Assembly (NCBI GenBank): GCA_021733945.1
Contig: JAIPJX010000006.1
Span: 1-64,000, forward strand
DNA length: 64,000 nt
From: Verrucomicrobiota bacterium
GTDB lineage: Bacteria; Verrucomicrobiota; Verrucomicrobiia; Limisphaerales; SIBE01
Reading direction: 5' to 3'
The stretch's first letter is position 1; every line of letters begins with the position of its first letter. Position numbers and translations under genes: made by a program. Under the pieces are notes generated by a model. It was not told where the DNA came from and ran no database searches. It saw nothing but the letters and a program-made list of their open reading frames with translations. Below are positions 44,534-54,134 of this stretch, piece after piece.

Positions 44534-45289
44534 ATGAAGACTGAAAAGAATGAAGCCGAGACGGTTGGTGCCGTGAACGAGAGTTTTGGCGGTTTGCTGG
44601 ATCGTGTGCTGCGCGATCGCGAACCGCTCTTTGATGAGCTGTTTGAAGGCCGGAACCTGGGAAGGAATCTGCGGTGGTTTTGTTTGACGATTATGGTTTT
44701 GTCCGGCTTCTACGGACTGACCATGGGATTGGCGGGACTGGTTTCGAATATTGGCAACGGATTGCTGCAGATGGTGTCCTCGGCGATCAAGGTTCCCGTT
44801 TTGTATCTGCTGAGCGTGGCCGTGTGTTACCCGGTGCTGTTCATCGTGGTGGTGTTGATGGGATCCAAGCTCCATTTCACACAGACCCTGGGGCTCATTC
44901 TGCTGGCGTTGACGTTGAATTCGATCCTCCTGGCGAGTTGCGCGCCGATTGTCCTGTTCTTTTTCTTCACGGGGGCCAGCTATCATTTTCTGAAGGTCCT
45001 TCACGTCGCGATCATGGCGTTTAGCGGATGCTGGGCGATGCTCGCGTTGTGGCAGGGATTGCAGGCCGTGTGCGAGAAATCGGCGTTGTACCCAAAGCGG
45101 GCGATCCGAATCCTGCAGGTCTGGATGTTGGTGTTCGGATTCGTGGGAACGCAGATGGCCTGGAGTTTGCGTCCGTTCGTCGGCTCTCCCGATCTGGGCT
45201 TTGAGTGGCTGCGCATGAACCAGGACGGCAATTTCTACGAAGCGGTCTGGTACTCGGTCCGCCAACTGGGGAGCGGCAATCGTGAGTGA
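44534..45289 (+). CDS. Membrane protein of unknown function
   Basis: A 251-residue protein. The soluble N-terminus (about 50 residues) is followed by about six helices (near 48-70, 82-100, 106-125, 130-150, 158-175 and 190-210). A conserved-looking tail TQMAWSLRPFVGSPDLGFEW follows. I recognise the general layout of bacterial YIP1-like membrane proteins but cannot place it firmly. It overlaps the following HTH gene by 8 bp. Confidence 0.6.
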   Translation: MKTEKNEAETVGAVNESFGGLLDRVLRDREPLFDELFEGRNLGRNLRWFCLTIMVLSGFYGLTMGLAGLVSNIGNGLLQMVSSAIKVPVLYLLSVAVCYPVLFIVVVLMGSKLHFTQTLGLILLALTLNSILLASCAPIVLFFFFTGASYHFLKVLHVAIMAFSGCWAMLALWQGLQAVCEKSALYPKRAIRILQVWMLVFGFVGTQMAWSLRPFVGSPDLGFEWLRMNQDGNFYEAVWYSVRQLGSGNRE

Positions 45290-45563
45290 CGACGAAATCA
45301 TGACAGTGGACGAGGTGGCCCGCTATTTGAAACTCAAGCCGCAGACGGTTTACAAGTGGGCGCAGGAAGACCAGATTCCCTGCGCCAAGCTCGGCAAGGA
45401 ATGGCGGTTTCGAAGGAGTTTGTTGGACGAATGGATTGACAGTTCGGTGGTGTTGTCCAAAGCGGGTTTTGATTTGTTGGTACGATCGAGCCTCGGAGCG
45501 GTTCAGCGGAACGCGCTTTCGCGGGAGGAACTCGACAAGATTCTCAGGGAGGTGATGGAATGA
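45282..45563 (+). CDS. Excisionase/MerR-type HTH protein
   Basis: A 93-residue DNA-binding protein with HTH_17 motif MTVDEVARYLKLKPQTVYKW and KLGKEWRFRRSLLDEW. The GTG at 45282 overlaps the upstream stop. The ATG at 45300 is also possible. Such proteins occur in excisionases, but no integrase or attachment site is near, so it is probably a local regulator. The C-terminal third (about 55-93) is helical with no known domain. Confidence 0.75.
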   Translation: MSDDEIMTVDEVARYLKLKPQTVYKWAQEDQIPCAKLGKEWRFRRSLLDEWIDSSVVLSKAGFDLLVRSSLGAVQRNALSREELDKILREVME

Positions 45564-45619
45564 CCTCCGATGCGCATCCCGCAGACGCTTGGCGCGGCAT
45601 AGCCGTTTAAGTGGGTATC

Positions 45620-46030
45620 ATGGATTCCAGTCAGATGGTCGTCGTGCTGGCACCCGATGTCCTGGGACACAGCTTTGACAACCCGGCCTGCGCCCGGGTT
45701 TTGGTGAAGTGGCGTGACGGTCGGTTGGCACCGTCTTTGAACCGGCAGCTGTTGCAACGTTATCTCAAGATGCTGCAGGATCTGGGTCTGACCGCCCCGC
45801 TCTTGCGCCGGTGGGGGTGGTGGCTGACGTCCGCGGACAAGGTTCGGTTTCTGGATGCGCGGACGGATTCGGATGCGAGCGGAAGCGCGTTGTGTGTTGA
45901 GATTGCCAAGGCGTCCGGAGCGGCCTGGGTAATTGCCATGCGCGTTCCGCCAGCATCCGATCCAGGAGGGTCGCCTGTGCCGTGGATCACGCCTCAAGCA
46001 TTCCTGGACGGGCCGGGCTCGGATATCTGA
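45620..46030 (+). CDS. PIN-like protein (degenerate)
   Basis: A 136-residue protein. The N-terminus VVVLAPDVLGHSF plus ARVLVKWRDGRLAPSLNRQLLQRYLKML resembles the PIN_3 family of putative toxin nucleases, with one Asp of the usual acidic set at the normal first position. The remaining acidic active-site residues cannot be matched with confidence, and no antitoxin pair is clear apart from the upstream HTH gene (56-bp gap). The call is tentative. Confidence 0.45.
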   Translation: MDSSQMVVVLAPDVLGHSFDNPACARVLVKWRDGRLAPSLNRQLLQRYLKMLQDLGLTAPLLRRWGWWLTSADKVRFLDARTDSDASGSALCVEIAKASGAAWVIAMRVPPASDPGGSPVPWITPQAFLDGPGSDI

Positions 46031-46138
46031 TCCGCCTTTCGGCAATTCAAACCGGCCTCGGAGAGGCGGCCGAATGCGTGCCAGTTTGAACGGATCCGGT
46101 GTTTGATCGGTCATTCCATGTGAACAACGGCCAGTCCC

Positions 46139-46294
46139 ATGAAACGAACTCTTTTTCCAGTGGCGCTTCTGGTTGCCGGATTTCTCGGCGGCGTGATCGT
46201 GGACCGCCTGGTTCACAAGGATGATGATCCCTCGGATGCTTCTCCCTTAAATTTCGTGTTCACTCTCAATCGAATGGGGGACGAACCCAATTGA
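46139..46294 (+). CDS. Small single-pass membrane protein
   Basis: A 51-residue ORF below the track's length limit. MKRTLFPVALLVAGFLGGVI is a basic N-terminus and hydrophobic helix, followed by a charged tail (DRLVHKDDDP). It could be a small membrane protein. No strong ribosome-binding site is seen and no family is known. Confidence 0.4.
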   Translation: MKRTLFPVALLVAGFLGGVIVDRLVHKDDDPSDASPLNFVFTLNRMGDEPN

Positions 46295-46402
46295 TCCGAG
46301 AATCGGAGTCAGGATCTCCGCTAGAGAGTTCGTCAAGAGTCGAACCTACGACATCGCGCGCGGAAACCCTGACCCTTCCCGGAATTCTACGGATACGCCA
46401 TC

Positions 46403-46672
46403 ATGCAAGACGTCCTGGCAACAACCGGTGGCCAACTTCGAATGGGACCGGGGACCTTGTACGGGGCGATCAAGAGAATGCTCGCCGCCAGCTTGATCGA
46501 AGAATCGGAAGAGCGCCCCGATCCGGACCTTGATGACGCGCGTCGGCGCTACTATCGATTGACAGGTCTCGGTCAGGCGGCTGTGAATGCCGAGGCGCAA
46601 CGGTTGGAGGGCTTGGTCCAGGTGGCCAGAAAACGAGGTCTGCTTCGGCCCATCGCATCGCAGGCGCTATGA
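46403..46672 (+). CDS. PadR-family regulator, N-terminally truncated
   Basis: An 89-residue ORF matching PadR winged-helix regulators from GPGTLYGAIKRMLAASLIEES onward. PadR proteins normally start 15-20 residues earlier with a segment ending HGYAIM. Here the in-frame upstream codons read EFYGYAI before the ATG and then hit a stop (TGA). So the first helix is missing or starts at a non-standard codon. It overlaps the next gene by 4 bp (ATGA). Regulatory function may be lost. Confidence 0.65.
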   Translation: MQDVLATTGGQLRMGPGTLYGAIKRMLAASLIEESEERPDPDLDDARRRYYRLTGLGQAAVNAEAQRLEGLVQVARKRGLLRPIASQAL

Positions 46673-47556
46673 GAACTCCCCCGAAAAGGAAGCCTCGCCC
46701 CGAACCACGGAGATCGGTGCGTTTCTACCGGACCTTGCTCAAAGTGTACCCAAGGAAGTTCCTCGAAGGTTACGAGGAGATGTTCGTTCAGCACTTTCTC
46801 GACCAGTACCGGGAGTTTGGGGTTCGAGCTTCCGTCTGGAGCGCCGCACGGTTCTGGGTGCATATCCTGGCGGACACGGGCCTGTCCGCCGTCCGTGAAC
46901 ACATTCACGAATTAGAAAGAAAACTCGCTATGAACAATCCTTTATCCAGAATCCTCCTCTTGTTTCCTACATTCCGCAGGGCATTCGCGGCTGTATTTAT
47001 CATCGGAATACTCCTGACCGCAGGCGTTCTGTGGGTGCTCCCGAATTCGTATGCCGGCACAGCGCTTCTGGCCGTTTCCTCACATCCACAGACGACCTTT
47101 GATTCAGACTTCTTTCCGAAAGAATTGAACCGAATAGATTCGCAGTCGATTCTCGCGACGGTAGTCCGAACCCTGGACTTGACCAATCGGTGGAAGGATC
47201 GCCTTGGACCGAACGGCAGTCTTCGTCCCGATCAGGCGGCGGAAAGCCTCCGGAGACGGGTGAACACCCGGGTGAATCCAGGAACGTCGCTGGTGGAAAT
47301 CCGTGTCTTTGATGAAGAACCGAAGGAAGCAGCCGAGATCGCAAATGAGATTGCCCTTGCCTACACCGAAGAGCTGAATGCCGCAGCGCCGACTCGTGTC
47401 GCTGATATCATCGATCCGGCCGCACCTGCCGTTCGTCCCATGAGGCCGAACCGTTATCTTGGAATGGCGCTCGGCCTCCTGATCAGTGCACTGGCGGGCC
47501 TCGGATTTGCCATCCTGCTCAAAGCCATCAGTCCTTCGAGCTCGGGTACGGTTTGA
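46669..47556 (+). CDS. Wzz-like chain-length protein with extra N-terminal domain
   Basis: A 295-residue protein. Residues about 16-85 are a helical module (FYRTLLKVYPRKFLEGYEEMF) like the prefix found before some ABC permeases that follow PadR genes. Residues about 100-295 look like a Wzz/polysaccharide co-polymerase: two membrane helices (about 105-125 and 265-285) enclose a periplasmic domain with FFPKELNRIDSQSILATVV and EPKEAAEIANEIALAYTEEL. It may control polysaccharide chain length. An internal ATG at 46930 could start the Wzz part alone. Confidence 0.6.
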   Translation: MRTPPKRKPRPEPRRSVRFYRTLLKVYPRKFLEGYEEMFVQHFLDQYREFGVRASVWSAARFWVHILADTGLSAVREHIHELERKLAMNNPLSRILLLFPTFRRAFAAVFIIGILLTAGVLWVLPNSYAGTALLAVSSHPQTTFDSDFFPKELNRIDSQSILATVVRTLDLTNRWKDRLGPNGSLRPDQAAESLRRRVNTRVNPGTSLVEIRVFDEEPKEAAEIANEIALAYTEELNAAAPTRVADIIDPAAPAVRPMRPNRYLGMALGLLISALAGLGFAILLKAISPSSSGTV

Positions 47557-48141
47557 CTTTCGTCCGTGCAGAAATACTTCCGGTGAGCGATCCAGTTTTC
47601 CCGGTTCGAGGCGTAAGCATCGCCCGCTTTGAAGCCGCCGTCGGTGCCGTAAAGGATGCGATCCTGGTACTTGATGAAAAACTGCCGCACCTTTTCCCGT
47701 TCCCGCTGGGATTGATACTGCACCTGCCCGATGCGTGCGGCGGTTTCGGTCATCGCATTGGGGAAGCGGTCGAGAAATCCGGCCACCTCATCGACGCTCC
47801 ATTCGAGGCTGGCCAGGTGCGCGGCCAAGAAATGTAGCTCCGGATTCCTGGCCAGCATGCGATCGCGGGCGTTCATCTGGTCCTGATAGGACGGCATCTC
47901 CGGATGTTTGAACATGTGATACTGCGGATTCCGGCTGAAGTAACTTCGGTCGTTGTTGACGGTCATTTCGTCCAGCGGCAGCGAGCAGTTCCTGGGTTCG
48001 CCCAGATGGCCCATCAGAATGATGCCTTTCTTCTGGAGGTGATCGAAGACCGGGTCGAACTGGGGAGGATCGATCATGACATCGGACCAACCGGGAAGGG
48101 CAACGGCAGAATCGAAGCGACGCCCCCCAGGCCTTTCCGTC
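47550..48141 (-). pseudogene. Amidohydrolase-family remnant
   Basis: About 197 codons align in my memory to the middle of amidohydrolase_2 proteins: FDHLQKKGIILMGHLGEPRN, LHFLAAHLASLEWSVDEVAG and RILYGTDGG. The N-terminal part with the metal-binding HxH is missing, and after YFCTDESQTVPELEG the frame runs into unrelated sequence antisense to the Wzz gene. Both ends are lost, so it is called a pseudogene. Confidence 0.7.
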
Positions 48142-48739
48142 ATTGCCCGATGATCTCGCGGACAACAAAGAACGCATGAGTTCGTGGCACCGGCTCTGGG
48201 AAGAGAAAATGGGTCATGGATCCCTGGGACATGACACTGCCTCCCAGCGCATCCCAGGTAGCGAGATCCGTCGAAACTTCCACGCCATAGTGCGCATTCC
48301 ATCGTGACGTCCAGCTCAGGCCAACGATTCCAACCTCGGAATCATGGATGAATCCCGTGGCTCTCGGTCGAGCCGGTGGCACGATCGGATTCATTTCGAG
48401 ATCCAGACCATTGAGATAGGCAATCCGGTTCGGGATTGTCCTGGCGATGGTGTTGGAGAGAGTCGCGGAAATCCGGTCGGAACGATGTCTGAGCGCCATA
48501 TAAAGCAGAAAGCTCTCGGCAAGATCTTCCCGGTCCGGATAATCACGCGCGTAGGTCGAGATGAAGGCATCATCCGCGCCTTGAGCTGTCACCCACTTTT
48601 TTGCTGCCGCATGCGCTGCATCCAGAGACGTGTGGGTCGCTTCGTGAATCCTATTCCGATCCAGCTCTGCGACCAAGCGATTAATCGGCAGGCCTTTCCT
48701 TCGATTGACTCCTTTCGAGAACGTATCCAAGTCTCTCAA
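48140..48739 (-). pseudogene. Metallopeptidase C-terminal remnant
   Basis: A 199-residue ORF with HEATH (an HExxH zinc motif) at about residue 32, followed by FISTYARDYPDREDLAESFLL, where a downstream Glu is typical of zinc peptidases. The first 30 residues give neither a signal peptide nor a propeptide, so the gene lacks its 5' part. The C-terminus is a small beta domain. It abuts the amidohydrolase remnant. Confidence 0.55.
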
Positions 48740-48942
48740 GCCCCACGTTCGAATCCGTTAACCGAATGGCCGTAGGTTTCGCGCCACGAAAAAGCGGTAG
48801 AGGGCTACCGCAGTCCAAGACGCTTCGCGAATGTCGCAGAGCGCCAGCCCTGTGGAGCTTTCTCCCTGGAATTGCAGCGCCCGGTCGACCGGATGTGGTA
48901 TGGTGCCAGATGAGTTTATGTTCAACGGGGAATGACAGGGTG

Positions 48943-51900
48943 ATGAAACGGCCACTTTGGCCGGTGTTCGGCGTGTTCGCTTTGATTTTCTTACTTCAAA
49001 TCGAGGTCCGCCTCGAAGCGCAAGCCCCGGTGATTTCGGAGTTTCTTGCGGCCAACCAGACCGGCTTGCGGGACAGCGACGGGGATTGGAGCGATTGGAT
49101 TGAGATTTACAACCCGGGACAGGCAGAGGTTTCGCTGGCGGACTGGCATCTTTCGGACGACCCAGATGATCTGATGCGCTGGAAGTTTCCTCCCGTCACA
49201 ATTCCTGGGCAGGGCTTTTTGCTCGTCTTCGCTTCCGGCAAGGATCGCTCGGCCGCCAATGCGGAATTGCACACCAATTTTAAGCTGACGCAGGACGGTG
49301 AATTTCTGGCACTGACCATGCCGGATGGAACGGTGGCCTCGGCGTTCACACCGACCTTTCCATCACAGATTCAGGACCTGTCCTACGGACTGTCGATGCG
49401 CCAGGAAACAGTGCGCCTGATGGCGACCAACTCCGTGGGCCGAATGTTCGTGCCGGTGGACAATCGTTTTTCTGATTCATGGACACAACCTACCTTTGAT
49501 GATTCCACCTGGAATTCCGTGTCCATGGCGGTGGGCCATGAACTTCCGCTACCGGACAGCGGTCAGGCACCCCCGCCGATCGAATCTCTGCAGGACCTGA
49601 GCGAGCCCGGCGATTTTATCCTGGCAACCTCCGCCAATTCCCCGGCGAACGAAGGTGTGGAAAACGTAATCGACAACAATCCCAACACGAAATACCTGAA
49701 CCGCGACAAACAGAATTCCGGATTTACAGTCAGGCTGGGAGCCGGGTTGTCAGTGATCCGGGCCCTGCGGCTGACCTCCGCCAACGATGCGCCGGACCGG
49801 GATCCAACCAGCTTCCTGCTTTCGGGTTCGGTCGATGGCCAGACCTTTTCCGAAATCGCACGCGGAACGGTTCCGCGGTTCAGTGGCCGGTTTGTTGCCG
49901 TGGTCGTCAGCTTTGCCAATACAACGGCCTACAGCCATTACCAGCTTCTCTTTCCCACGGTTCAGAATGCCGGTGCGGCGGTGGCCATGCAGATTGCCGA
50001 GGTAGAGTTTCTGGGTCAGGCCGGAGCTCCTCCGCCAACCTTGAGGGAGCTGATTGCGACCGATGTCGAATCATCCGTTTTTCGGCACGCTTCAAGTCTC
50101 TATCTGCGTCTGCCGTTCTTTGTTCCACAAAAACAGGCCTATGAAAACCTGGCCCTGCGGGTCCGCTACGCCGATGGATTCGTGGCATGGCTCAACGGCA
50201 TTCCGGTGGCGCGTGCGAACGCACCGGCGACGGTGGCATTCGATTCCGTGGCGATCACCAATCGCCCCGTGACCAGTGCGGTCCTCGAACAACGCTTTGA
50301 TCTGAGCCCCCACGCCGATCTCATCCACGAGGGAGGCAATCTCCTGGCCATACAGGCGCTCAACGACACCATCAGCGGACCGGAGTTTTTCTTTCAGGCA
50401 CAACTCGGGGATTCACGGGTCGAGCTGGGTGAACCCAGGCACCTGGATTCACCAACGCCCGGCACCCTGAACACAGTTCCAATTCTGGGCTGGGTCGAGG
50501 AACCGGTCAGCGATCACGAACGCGGGTTTTACGAAATCGCCTTTGACGCCGCCCTGTCCAGCGCGACTCCGGGCGCGACGATTCGATATACAAGGGACGG
50601 CACCGCCCCCTCCCCCGCCAACGGCACTGTTTACACGTCTCCCATCCGGATCAGCCGCACCACCGTGCTCCGGGCGGCGGCCTTCCGCGATGGCTGGCGA
50701 AGCTCACGAGTGAGCACGCACACCTACCTTTTTCTCAACGACATCATCTCGCAGAATCTCAACCAGGCCCTGGGTGCCGGCTTTCCAACGGACTGGAACG
50801 GGCAGGCCGCCGATTACGGTCTGGATTCGCGCGTCGTGAATCCTTCCGGAGGAGACAACTTCGGCGGCAAATACACCCGGTCCTTCAAGGAAGATCTAAA
50901 ATCCCTGCCAACCCTGTCCATCGTCATGGCCACCGAGGATCTGTTCGGGCGAACGGGCATCTATTCAAATCCGAACAACCGAGGTGCGGCCTGGGAACGC
51001 CCCGCCTCGGTCGAGCTGATCCGTCCCGGCCGACAGGACGGATTCCAGGTGAACGCCGGTGTCCGAATCCAGGGCGGTGCTTTTCGGCGGTTCGATTTGA
51101 CCCTGAAGAAATCGTTCCGACTCGCCTTTCGCGACGAATACGGGGCATCCAAACTGAGGCACCCCTTGTTCGGTGCCGAGGCCACGGACAAGTTCGACAA
51201 CATCGTCCTGCGGGCCAACAGCAATGATGCCTGGCCTTACGCGAGTGGTTCGGTCCTGTACGTCCGCGACGCGTTTGCCATGGAGACCGTGCGATCGATG
51301 GGCGGAGTCTCCTCGCACACCACGTTCATGCACCTCTATCTCAACGGCCAATATTGGGGGCTATACAACCCGGTGGAACGTCCGGACGCCGCATTCTCCG
51401 CAACCTACTACGGGGGCAACAACAATTCGTGGGACGCCATCAACCAGGACTCTGTGCCGGATGGCAACTACGACGCGTGGAATCGGTTGTTGGCGCAGTT
51501 GAACCAGGATTTCTCCCAATCGGCACCTTACCAGCGCCTGCAGGGGAACAACCCGGACGGAACCCGCAACCCGGAGTACGAAGACCTGCTCGATGTGGGG
51601 AACATGATCGACTATTTGATCCTGAATTTCTACGTCGGCAACGCCGACTGGCCCGGACGAAACTGGTGGGCCGGACGGGATCGTGACAACGGGGATGGAT
51701 TTAAATTTTATCCCTGGGACACCGAGACGGCGCTTGGTCTCACGGACGTGAATTACGATTGCACCGGCGTCAACAGCGCGGTCGCCCGGCCTTATGCCGC
51801 CGTGCGCGCGAACCCGGCGTTCCGACGTGATTTTGGGGATCGTGTTTTTAAACATTTCTCGAAGGGCGGCACGCTGTATGTGAACCCGGACAAACCCGCC

Positions 51901-53703
51901 TGGGATCCGACGCATCCGGAGAACAATCAACCGGCGGCGAGGTTGGCAGCGCTGGCCAATCAGATCGACCGCGCCATGGTCGGGGAATCCGCCCGCTGGG
52001 GCGATCAGCTGCGCACCACTCCCTTCACACGTGATGAACACTGGGAAAAAGCGCGCGACAATCTCCTTGCCAATTATTTCCCACGCCGCTCGGCCATCGT
52101 GCTGGATCAGTTCCGTCGGGCGGGATTGTATCCGCGCATCGATCCTCCCGCGATGAACCACCCCGGAGGCACGGTCGAACCAGGTTTTCAACTCACCCTG
52201 CTCTCTTCAAAGGGCGACATTTTCTATACCCTCGACGGGACCGATCCGGGCAGTCCGGTGAACGTCGAGGAACTGTCTCGAACCAGCCTGATTTCCCGGG
52301 ACGCCGCCAAACGGGTACTTATTCCGTCCTCATCAAACGGAGGTCAATCCCTGGGCTCGGCCTGGCAGGGGGGCAGGGAACCGTTTGACGATTCAAACTG
52401 GACTGCCGGAAACGGTGGAGTCGGGTACGACCAGCAAGCCAGTTACCTGCCGCTGATCCAGACCAATGTGCGCAGCGCGATGGAAGCAAAGAATACTTCC
52501 GCCTTCATTCGCATCCCGTTTCAGCTGGACACCGCCGCCCTGACACGACTCAACACGCTGGTCTTGAGAATGCAGTACGACGACGGGTTCATCGCCTATC
52601 TCAACGGGGTGCAGATTGCCTCTGCCAATGCACCCGGAAGCCCGGCATGGAACTCGACCGCCACCGCCGCAAATTCCGATGCCTCGGCCCTTGTCTTCCG
52701 GGACATCCGGATCGACGCAGCGCTAAACACTCTGAAATCCGGCGGAAATCTTCTGGCAATTCACGGTTTGAATGTCAGCGGCACCAGTTCGGACTTTCTC
52801 GTCGCAGCCGAACTCGTCGCTTCCGAGCGCCGCATCACCAGCGCGGCAACGGATGCCATCGCGTACACGGGACCCATCGCGATCAACGATCTCGTCACCA
52901 TCAAGACCCGCGTCTTCGATGGCGAAGAATGGAGCGCCTTGAACCAGGCGACGTTGTCACCGGGAACCCCCAGCCTGACCGTCAGTGAACTCCACTATCA
53001 TCCCGCGGATCCGACCGACACCGAGATCGCCGCGGGTTTCGTGGATGCCAATGATTTTGAGTTCATCGAACTGTTCAACAACGGGTCCGTGACCTACGAC
53101 CTGACAGGGGCAGCCTTTGTCGCCGGAATCGACTTTGCGTTCTCTCAATCCTCCATCACCCGCCTGGCCCCGGGTCAGCACCTGCTGATCGTGCGAAATC
53201 TCGCCGCGTTCGAACTACGGTACGGCCCTGGATTGCCGGTCGCCGGACAGTACTCCGGCAGGCTCGACAACGCCGGCGAACGCATTGAACTGGTGGACTC
53301 GAATCAACAAATCGTCCTTTCGTTCTCCTACAGCCCGCTGGCACCGTGGCCCTCCCAGGCTGACGGTGGGGGCTCCTCCCTCGAACGCATCGACCCCTCG
53401 GCCCCCATCACGGAACCAGGGAGCTGGCAGGCCAGCATGCTGCCGGGCGGATCTCCAGGAAAAGGAACAGGCAGCCCGCTGTTGGTGATTGGGGAAATTG
53501 GCATCGCATCCGGGCAGCTCCGGTTCACCTTCCATGGCATCGCCGGCCTTGGTTACACCGTTCATTCGAAAGATGCGTTGTCCTCCGGCACCTGGGAGGT
53601 TCTGGAACAGGCAGCTCCACTTGCCGCCAGTCAACAAATCGAGGTTCGGGTGCCCTTGGGCACGAGTCCTGTGACCCGATTCTACCGCGTCTCGATTCCA
53701 TGA
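48943..53703 (+). CDS. Giant secreted CotH / lamin-tail-domain protein
   Basis: A 1586-residue exported protein. The ATG at 48943 begins a signal peptide (MKRPLWPVFGVFALIFLLQ). A lamin-tail domain (ISEFLAANQTGLRDSDGDWS, about 27-145) is followed by a discoidin-like region, a second beta-sandwich (about 365-480), a chitobiase-C-terminal-like domain (RYTRDGTAPSPANGTVY), and a CotH kinase-like region (about 640-1030) with YWGLYNPVERPD and FKFYPWDTETALGL. A similar set of beta domains and a second lamin-tail domain close the protein. CotH kinases phosphorylate spore-coat proteins in Bacillus, and the substrate here is unknown. Confidence 0.83.
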   Translation: MKRPLWPVFGVFALIFLLQIEVRLEAQAPVISEFLAANQTGLRDSDGDWSDWIEIYNPGQAEVSLADWHLSDDPDDLMRWKFPPVTIPGQGFLLVFASGKDRSAANAELHTNFKLTQDGEFLALTMPDGTVASAFTPTFPSQIQDLSYGLSMRQETVRLMATNSVGRMFVPVDNRFSDSWTQPTFDDSTWNSVSMAVGHELPLPDSGQAPPPIESLQDLSEPGDFILATSANSPANEGVENVIDNNPNTKYLNRDKQNSGFTVRLGAGLSVIRALRLTSANDAPDRDPTSFLLSGSVDGQTFSEIARGTVPRFSGRFVAVVVSFANTTAYSHYQLLFPTVQNAGAAVAMQIAEVEFLGQAGAPPPTLRELIATDVESSVFRHASSLYLRLPFFVPQKQAYENLALRVRYADGFVAWLNGIPVARANAPATVAFDSVAITNRPVTSAVLEQRFDLSPHADLIHEGGNLLAIQALNDTISGPEFFFQAQLGDSRVELGEPRHLDSPTPGTLNTVPILGWVEEPVSDHERGFYEIAFDAALSSATPGATIRYTRDGTAPSPANGTVYTSPIRISRTTVLRAAAFRDGWRSSRVSTHTYLFLNDIISQNLNQALGAGFPTDWNGQAADYGLDSRVVNPSGGDNFGGKYTRSFKEDLKSLPTLSIVMATEDLFGRTGIYSNPNNRGAAWERPASVELIRPGRQDGFQVNAGVRIQGGAFRRFDLTLKKSFRLAFRDEYGASKLRHPLFGAEATDKFDNIVLRANSNDAWPYASGSVLYVRDAFAMETVRSMGGVSSHTTFMHLYLNGQYWGLYNPVERPDAAFSATYYGGNNNSWDAINQDSVPDGNYDAWNRLLAQLNQDFSQSAPYQRLQGNNPDGTRNPEYEDLLDVGNMIDYLILNFYVGNADWPGRNWWAGRDRDNGDGFKFYPWDTETALGLTDVNYDCTGVNSAVARPYAAVRANPAFRRDFGDRVFKHFSKGGTLYVNPDKPAWDPTHPENNQPAARLAALANQIDRAMVGESARWGDQLRTTPFTRDEHWEKARDNLLANYFPRRSAIVLDQFRRAGLYPRIDPPAMNHPGGTVEPGFQLTLLSSKGDIFYTLDGTDPGSPVNVEELSRTSLISRDAAKRVLIPSSSNGGQSLGSAWQGGREPFDDSNWTAGNGGVGYDQQASYLPLIQTNVRSAMEAKNTSAFIRIPFQLDTAALTRLNTLVLRMQYDDGFIAYLNGVQIASANAPGSPAWNSTATAANSDASALVFRDIRIDAALNTLKSGGNLLAIHGLNVSGTSSDFLVAAELVASERRITSAATDAIAYTGPIAINDLVTIKTRVFDGEEWSALNQATLSPGTPSLTVSELHYHPADPTDTEIAAGFVDANDFEFIELFNNGSVTYDLTGAAFVAGIDFAFSQSSITRLAPGQHLLIVRNLAAFELRYGPGLPVAGQYSGRLDNAGERIELVDSNQQIVLSFSYSPLAPWPSQADGGGSSLERIDPSAPITEPGSWQASMLPGGSPGKGTGSPLLVIGEIGIASGQLRFTFHGIAGLGYTVHSKDALSSGTWEVLEQAAPLAASQQIEVRVPLGTSPVTRFYRVSIP

Positions 53704-54134
53704 TTCCAGACGTCATGACGCGTCTTCCGGGTCCACCCCGCGTGCGTGACCATCATGAGGTCGGGTGGCGCGAAGCGCACTGCCATTCGTTTAAGAACTG
53801 AAATGGTAGGGCGAAGCGTCCCCGCTGAGCCGCTCAACTCACTTTCGCTCAACCGCCCGTCGGCTCACCGGGACGGATTCGCCCTCCGAATAGCTTCAAC
53901 GAATGGCAGTGGCTCGAACCGACCCGGCCCCCGTGGATGGGGCGGCACGGCCAAGACCCGCTCGGCGGGGCGCTTCGCGCTGCCTTCGAGGCAGAACGCT
54001 TCGGGTTGGCATGCTTGTCCGCACCCGCCATCCGCTCGCCCCGGGGCGCGAGCGTTTATCTTGGCGCAACCACGCCGGACAGTTATCCTCGGTCCCGCGC
54101 CGCCTTTAACAACCCGGTCGCACCAACGAACTCC
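53704..54134. repeat. Intergenic region with type A repeats
   Basis: Type A arms at about 53,780-53,905 (ATGGTAGGGCGAAGCGTCC and CTCACCGGGACGGATTCGCCC) form an inverted repeat framed by GCCATTCGTTTAAG and CGAATGGCAGTGG. After 53,905 no features were seen up to the sulfatase start. The track's longer sulfatase ORF includes this unrelated sequence. Confidence 0.6.

Noticed and set aside
45282-45563. Prophage or integrative element marker (excisionase)
   Set aside because: No integrase, attachment repeat or phage gene nearby. Many HTH_17 proteins are ordinary regulators.
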